DNA of 8,138 nt from positions 1-8,138 of the forward strand of contig PIVW01000260.1 in the NCBI GenBank assembly GCA_003353825.1, in the 5' to 3' direction. Source of the stretch: Chloroflexota bacterium (lineage in GTDB: Bacteria > Chloroflexota > Anaerolineae > J102). The notes under the pieces are model-generated. The model was not told where the DNA came from. It ran no database searches and worked only from the letters and a program-made list of their open reading frames with translations. Positions 1 through 6,300 of this stretch are shown one piece after another (the stretch's first letter is position 1; each line of letters opens with the position of its first letter). A program made the translations under genes and the position numbers.

Positions 1-2
1 AT

Positions 3-338
3 GCTGCCGTCAACGGTGAATATCCCGTTGCTGTTGTAGTTGCCATCGCTGCTGGTAGCCGTGTGGGTGATGGTAGCGGTGTGAGGCGAAGTTTCGTTGA
101 GCGCGTCATCCACGGCGGTAACGGTGATGATTTGGGCGGCGTTCCAATTGCCGTTGGTGAAGGTCAGTTCAAATGGTAAGACGCTGCCATTGAGCCGTAT
201 CTGGCTGTCGTCGAAGGTCAGGCTGATGGTCACGTTGGCCGTGGGTTGGGTGTTGAGGACAGCAGTGTAGGTATCGTTGCCACCGGCTTCGCTAACGCTG
301 CTTGTACCGCCGGATTGGGTCAGGCTGATACCGGCGGT
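3..338 (-). other. Calx-beta-like repeat 2 (cut by window edge)
   Basis: Residues 2601-2712. It reads ISLTQSGGTSSVSEAGGND, TYTAVLNTQPTANVTISLTF, FELTFTNGNWNAAQIIT and TAVDDALNETSPHTATITHT, and breaks off after GNYNSNGIFTVDGS. The closing DND strand is missing because the window ends, not because of a stop. More repeats and any C-terminal anchor should follow beyond base 1. Confidence 0.8.
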
Positions 339-3300
339 GTCATTATCAACGATGTCAACGGTTACATCGCTGAGGCTGAAGTTGTCGTAATTGCTGTCGC
401 TGCTGCTGACGGTGGGGGTGATGTTGGCACTGTGAGCGCCCTCGACAAGGCTGTCATCCACGGCGGTGACGGTCACGGTCTGGACGATACTCCAGTTGCC
501 GCTGTTGAAGGTCAGTTCAACCGACGAGAGGCCGCCATCCAGCCAAATCTGGCTGTCGTCGAAGGCCAAGGTGATGGTTACCGTACTCGTGGGCTGGCTG
601 TCGAGAACCAGGGTGTAGGCGTCGCTGCCGCCGGCCTCGCTAACGCTAGTTGTGCCGCCGGATTGGGTGAGCGTGATGTCTGCGATATCGTCGTCAGTGA
701 TGGTCAGGGTGGCGGTGTTGGGCGTGGTCAGGCTGACTCCATTGGGATTGCTCAGGCTCAAATCGAGACTCTCGGTGTTTTCATCGATCTGGTCATTGGT
801 GATGGGTACGGTGAAGGTCATACTGCTAACACCGGGGTCGATGGTCAAGGTGCCGCTGGTGTCGGCGTAGTCGCTACCGGCTTGAGCGATGTTATCGGCG
901 GTGGCGTACTCGACCGTAACCTGGGCCTGAGGTGTGGGGCTGAGGGTGACGGTGATGACCGCCGTTCCATCTCCCTCGTCAACGTTATAGGCCGCGCTGC
1001 TAAAGGCCACTGTGGGTAGGGTGATGGACAGACCGACTTCAGTGCTGTTGTTGTCCGTATCCGTATCAACGGTGGTGGCAGTGATAGTGACCGTGTTGGT
1101 GAAACGAGTGTCGCTGCTCAAGGTGGAACTGACCTGGCCAGTGATGGTGATGACTCCGCCTTGCCCGGATGAAACCGCAGAGGTCTCAAAGACCTCTGCG
1201 GTTTGGTAACTGGTGCGAGTAATGACCACGCTACCACTACTGATCACACTTTGCACGGTGAAGGTGGGTGCGGGGAGATAATCGGTGATGACTACTCCGG
1301 TAGCCGGATAAAGCGTACTGTTGTTGGTAAAGGTCAGGGTATAGGTGATGATGTCGCCGGGGGCTGCGCTGGTTGGGCTGACGACCTTGCCGATTTGCAA
1401 GTCAACTTCCCGGCTGTAGGGCGACTCGTCGTAGCCGATGTCGAAACCGTTGCCCTGGGCGCGGGAGTCGCCTTCAAAGTCAGTTGTAACACCCGCGTTC
1501 GTGCCGGTGTCGATAGCCGCGCTGCCTGCGGTCAGGTGATAGTCGTCGCCAGTCGGATCGGTGAATTTGGGGTCGTCGTTGAGGCTGTGTCCGCCGCTGG
1601 TGACGCTGCCTTGTGTGTCGCTGCTGTTGCCAAAGAAGAGGTTGTAATCTTCATTGACCGTACCACCGCTGTTCTCAATACCGACGCTGTGGCTGGCTAT
1701 GAGGGTATTGGTCAGGCTGACCATACCTTGGTTAACATAAATGCCTTGTTTGGTGTTGAGTACCGGCCCGGCAATCGTGGTGTGCAAAATCTCAACCGTG
1801 TTGCTGGCTTGCTCAACATAGATGCCTGCCCCGCGCTGATTGGCGGTGTTGCCAGCCAGTAGCACGTTGGCCAGATAATCGCTTGAGCCAGTGCTGAACG
1901 GGTCGCGTATCGCCAGGCCCCCACCGTATCCGCCGCTATTGTTGATAATAGTCGTGTTAGTCATCGTCAGATTGAGATTGCTCATCAAGCCGCCGCCCTG
2001 GCAACTGGCATTGAGGCAGCGATTGTTTTCAAAATGGCTATTGGCGATGCTAAACGGATCGTTGGGGCTACTGGCTAAACCGCCACCGCCAAGCGTGGCC
2101 GTGTTGCTGATGAATTGTGTATCGGTTATGCCCAACGAGCGGCTAACAACATTGAGGCCACCACTAAAGTAGAAGCCTCCGCCGAGACCCCCAGCGAGAT
2201 TACGCTCAAACCGGCTGTCATTCACGGTGGCGTTGCCCGTAAAGACAAACAGACCGCCGCCCCCACCCACAGCGCTGTTGCTAATAAAGGTCGTATTAGA
2301 TAGTGTTACGTCATAGTATGCATACAGACCGCCACCATGAAGGGCCGTGGTTCGATTATTTGCGAAGTAACCATTGATTATGATGGCTGATTGGTGAGCA
2401 AACAGCCCCCCACCATAGTTAGCCGCCGTGTTGCTGATAAATTTGGTGTTTGTGAGAAGCAACGTACTCACGTACAGACCGCCGCCTCTTTTATTGAGGC
2501 TACGGTTATTTTTAAATAGCCCGCCAGTGAGACTGGCCTGAGCCATATAAGCTCCACCACCATACCAATAGGCCGTGTTGCTGATGAACTCGGTCTTGGT
2601 CAAGGTCAGGTTGCTGTTGGCCCGCAGTCCGCCGCCAAACCCATTTGTACTGTGATTGTTCTCAAAGCGTCCACCGCTTAATGTGGCTTGAGTGGCTGCA
2701 TACACCCCACCTCCATCGGCCTCGGCGACGTTGCTGATAAACAGGGTGTTGGTTAAAGCCAGCGTTTGGTTAGTATACAATCCTCCGCCCTGGCTGCCGG
2801 TACCGCTGACACTATTGCTAAAGATCTGACTGTTACTGATGGCCAGGGTGTCGAAGAAGGCACTAAAGGCATAAATGCCGCCACCGTGTTCGCTGCTACC
2901 GGAATTTCGACCGCGAGTTATCCACAGATTCTCTAGCAGCACATCGGTACCACTGCTGGTAATGTAGATCACCCGCCCTTTTTCCTCAGCATCAAGGGTG
3001 GTGGGGTAGGTATCGGGATCAGAGGCACTCCAGTTGGTGGTGGTGTAGCCGCCGCGCAGAGTCAACGATTGGCTGATGTAGACGGTTTGGGTCACCCCGG
3101 AGCGCGTCTCGACCCCAACGCAAGTACCGGCAATCTTGATCGTGTCGCCGGGGTTGGCCGCATCGATGGTTTGCTGCACGGCCTGAGCATCCGCGCTGCT
3201 GTAGGTGATGGTTGGGCTGCCCTCGATTTGGGCAAAACAGGTGGGCAGGATGACGGTCAGGCCAGCCTCAGCGCTGTTGTTGTCCGTATCCGTATCGACT

Positions 3301-6300
3301 GTCGTGGTGGTGATGATGGCCGTATTGGTGAAACGACTGCCGCCGCTCAAGGTGGAACTGACCTGCCCGCTGATGGTGATCACTCCGCCTGCGTTGGCAG
3401 AGACCGCAGAGGTCTCAAAGACCTCTGCGGTCTGGCTGTTGCTGGTGCGGGTAATGACTACATCGCCGCTACTGATCACGCTCTGTACGGTAAAGGTGGG
3501 CGCGGGGATAGTGTCGGTGATGACCACGCCGGTAGCCGGATAAAGCGTACTGTTGTTGGTAAAGGTAAGCGTATAGGTAATGGTATCGCCAGGGGCCGCG
3601 CTGGTTGGGGTGACGGACTTGCCGATTTGCAGGTCAATCTCCCGGCTATAAGGCGACTCGTCGTAGCCGATGTCGAAGCCGTGGCCCTGGGCGCGGAGAT
3701 CGCTTTCAAAATCTGTGGTCACGTCCGCATCCGTGCCGGTGTCGATAGCCGCGCTGCCTGCGGTCAGGTGGTAGTCGTCGCTGGCGGGGCTGGCAAAGGC
3801 CGGGTCGCCAGTGGAACTGTTGCCGCCGCTGGTGATTGTGCCGGACAGGTTGGTGGTGTTGCCAAAGAAGATGTTGTAGTTTTCATAAACGTTACTAGAC
3901 CCAATCCGTTGAATACCTATTGTGTGGCTGGCGATGATGGTGTTAGTAATGCCGACTGTACCGCTGGTTACGTAAATAGCTTCTCCAGCGGCAGTAGTAG
4001 GACTGACAATGGTGGTATGCAAAATTTCAACAGTGCCGGAAGAGCTAAGGAGTAATCCATCTCCAATGCTCTCTGCCGAATTGCGAGCGAGCAGAACGTT
4101 GACCATGCGACTGGCGCCGCTACCGACATGAGCCACCCCCCCGCCGCTAAAGGCAGAGTTGCCGATGAACTGGGTACTGGTTAGGGCTAGCGTATTGTAT
4201 ACAACCAACCCGCCTCCACCAGAGAATATGCTACGATTATTTTCAAAGCGTCCGCCGATAAGTATGGCTGGTCCTGTCACAAATACACCACCACCAGTAT
4301 CATTGGCAGTATTGCTAATGAACTCGGTACCGGTCAGGGTCAGATTGCTATTAGCAAGCAATCCACCGCCAAGGGTGTTGGCTCGATTGTTCTCAAAGCG
4401 ACCGCCGTTTAGCGTGATTGAGCCAAGCACATATACCCCACCACCATCTACTTGGGCCGAGTTGCTGCTGAATTGAGTATTGGTCAGGGTCAAAGTTTGG
4501 TTAGTGTACAAACCACCGCCATTGCCGCTGAGGCTACTGGTGCTGTTGCTAAAGACCTGGCTGTTGCTCATAGCTACCGTAGCGCCGACCACGTAAATGC
4601 CGCCACCATTCAAAAAGCTGCCAGCATAACCATTGGTCACCCACAAATTTTCCAGCAGCACGTCTACATCGTTGCCAGTAATGTAGATCACTCGCCCCTG
4701 CGCCTCGGCGTCAAGGGTGGTGGGATAGGTGTTGGGGTCGGAGGTAGTCCAGTTGGTAGTGGTGTAGCCGCCACGCAGGGTCAGCGATTTGCTGATATAG
4801 ACGCTCTGGGTCAGGCCACTGCGTTGCTCTACAGCGGGGCAATAGCCGGCAATCTTGATGGTGCCGCCGTCACTGGCTGTGTCTATGGCCTGCTGGATGG
4901 CCTGAGCGGTATCGCTGCTGTAGGTGATGGTTGGGCTGCCTTCAATTTGGGCAAAGCAGGTGGGCACGATGACGGCCAGACCAGCCTCAGCGCTGTTGTT
5001 GTCTGTATCCGTATCGACTGTCGTGGCAGTGATGATGACCGTGTTGGTGAAGCGGCCGCCACTGCTCAAAGTCGAGCTGATCTGGCCGGTGATGGTGATG
5101 ACCCCACCTGCGTTGGCAGAGACCGCAGAGGTCTCAAAGACCTCTGCGGTCTGGCTGTTGCTGGTGCGAGTAATCACCACGCTGCCGCTGCTAATCACAC
5201 TCTGCACGGTAAAGGTGGGCGCGGGGAGATAATCGGTGATGACCACACCGTTGGCGGTAGCATTGCCTGCGTTAGAGAAGGTCAGGGTGTAGGTGATGGT
5301 ATCGCCGGGCATCACCGGGCCGGTGGGGGTGACCACCTTGGTTATCGACAGGTCGGTTGGCGGTACGGTTAATCCGGCTTCACTCGTGTTATTGTCTGTA
5401 TCTACATCTGTTGAGGTACTGGTGATGGTGACCGTGTTGGTGAAGACCCCCGCTGCCAGCGAGTCGGTGAGGGTAGCAGTGATGGTGATGATTCCGCTCT
5501 GGCTTGGAGTTAGGTTGACCACTTGCCAGGTGTAGGTAGGTGGGGTAACGGTGGTATCGATGATGGTCACATCACTGTTACTGATGATGCTTTGTACCGT
5601 AACGCTGACCGGCACCATATCGGTGATGACCACGCCGGTAGCTGGGCCTGACCCGGTGTTGCTGAAGGTTAAGGTGTAAGTGATGGTTTGACCAGGTAAG
5701 GCTTGGGTCGGACTGACGGTTTTGACAATGGTAATTTCAGGCTGGTAGATCTCCGGTAGGGAATTCGGCGTCATAGCCAGACCGGCCAGAGCAGTACTCC
5801 AGTATGGGGCATAATAATTGCACGTATGACTGGTTCTGGTGCAGTAAGCCTGGGCTACCCTACCAAAAGCGGCATAGTTCGCCCAAGGGTCTGCAAGATT
5901 CAGGTCACGCTCCTGCGCCCGGACAAAATAAGTGTTGAACTCACGTTGCCAAAAATGAAAGCCAATCACAATTATTTCCGGCAAACCGGCATGGTAGCCG
6001 GTAGCGTGCCGGAACAGAGCATAGGTATTGCCACATGCTGTCTGATTGTACACACCATTAGTATTACCACAAAGATAATCACCATTTTGCCACAAACCAT
6101 CGAGCCAGCCGAACGTATCTGGTTTGTTGCTTGCCTGCCAATTGGCACTGGTGTAAGTCAACATTCTATCATACATCTGGCGTAGTTGGCCCCGGGTCTG
6201 GTTAGACTCATTTGGAAAAGGGATAGCGCTATCACCGGGGTTAAATTGATGCAGCCCCAACCATCGGGCCCAACCAACGGCCCCGCCGGTCTCTTGTAAA

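Larger units (their letters stand above)
1023..3245 (-). repeat. Duplicated beta-helix + DUF11 module, copy 2
   Basis: Beta-helix 2 followed by DUF11 domain 5, adjoining copy 1 with no spacer. It is about 500 bp longer than copy 1, almost all of it from six extra coils in the helix. Confidence 0.88.
3246..4964 (-). repeat. Duplicated beta-helix + DUF11 module, copy 1
   Basis: Beta-helix 1 followed by DUF11 domain 4. Its order, junctions (PTCFAQ at the start, SPYSRE between the parts, VDTDTDNNS near the end) and long stretches of near-identical bases match copy 2 at 1023-3245. For example, the bases around 3529-3566 match those around 1297-1334 without a change. Confidence 0.88.

Noticed and set aside
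246..1019. 257-residue plus-strand reading frame
   Set aside because: It is the exact antisense of the Calx-beta region; the Gly/Val/Ala/Asp-rich product matches no family, while the opposite strand gives clear Calx-beta motifs.
1172..1204. Rho-independent terminator
   Set aside because: The stem is strong but has no T-tract on either side and lies in the middle of an open coding frame, as do the other two copies.
3069..4055. 328-residue plus-strand reading frame
   Set aside because: Antisense of DUF11 domain 4 and parts of both beta-helices, in the same codon register; no plausible ribosome binding site or domain.
1172..5152. CRISPR-like repeat array
   Set aside because: Only three copies, 1.7 and 2.2 kb apart, each within coding sequence; no short regular spacers.
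4452..5372. 306-residue plus-strand reading frame
   Set aside because: Antisense of DUF11 domain 3 and the start of beta-helix 1; its likeness to the 3069-4055 product only mirrors the duplication on the real strand.
5826..6185. 119-residue plus-strand reading frame opposite the unique region
   Set aside because: The minus frame is open throughout and links domains on both sides; the plus product has no recognisable motif.
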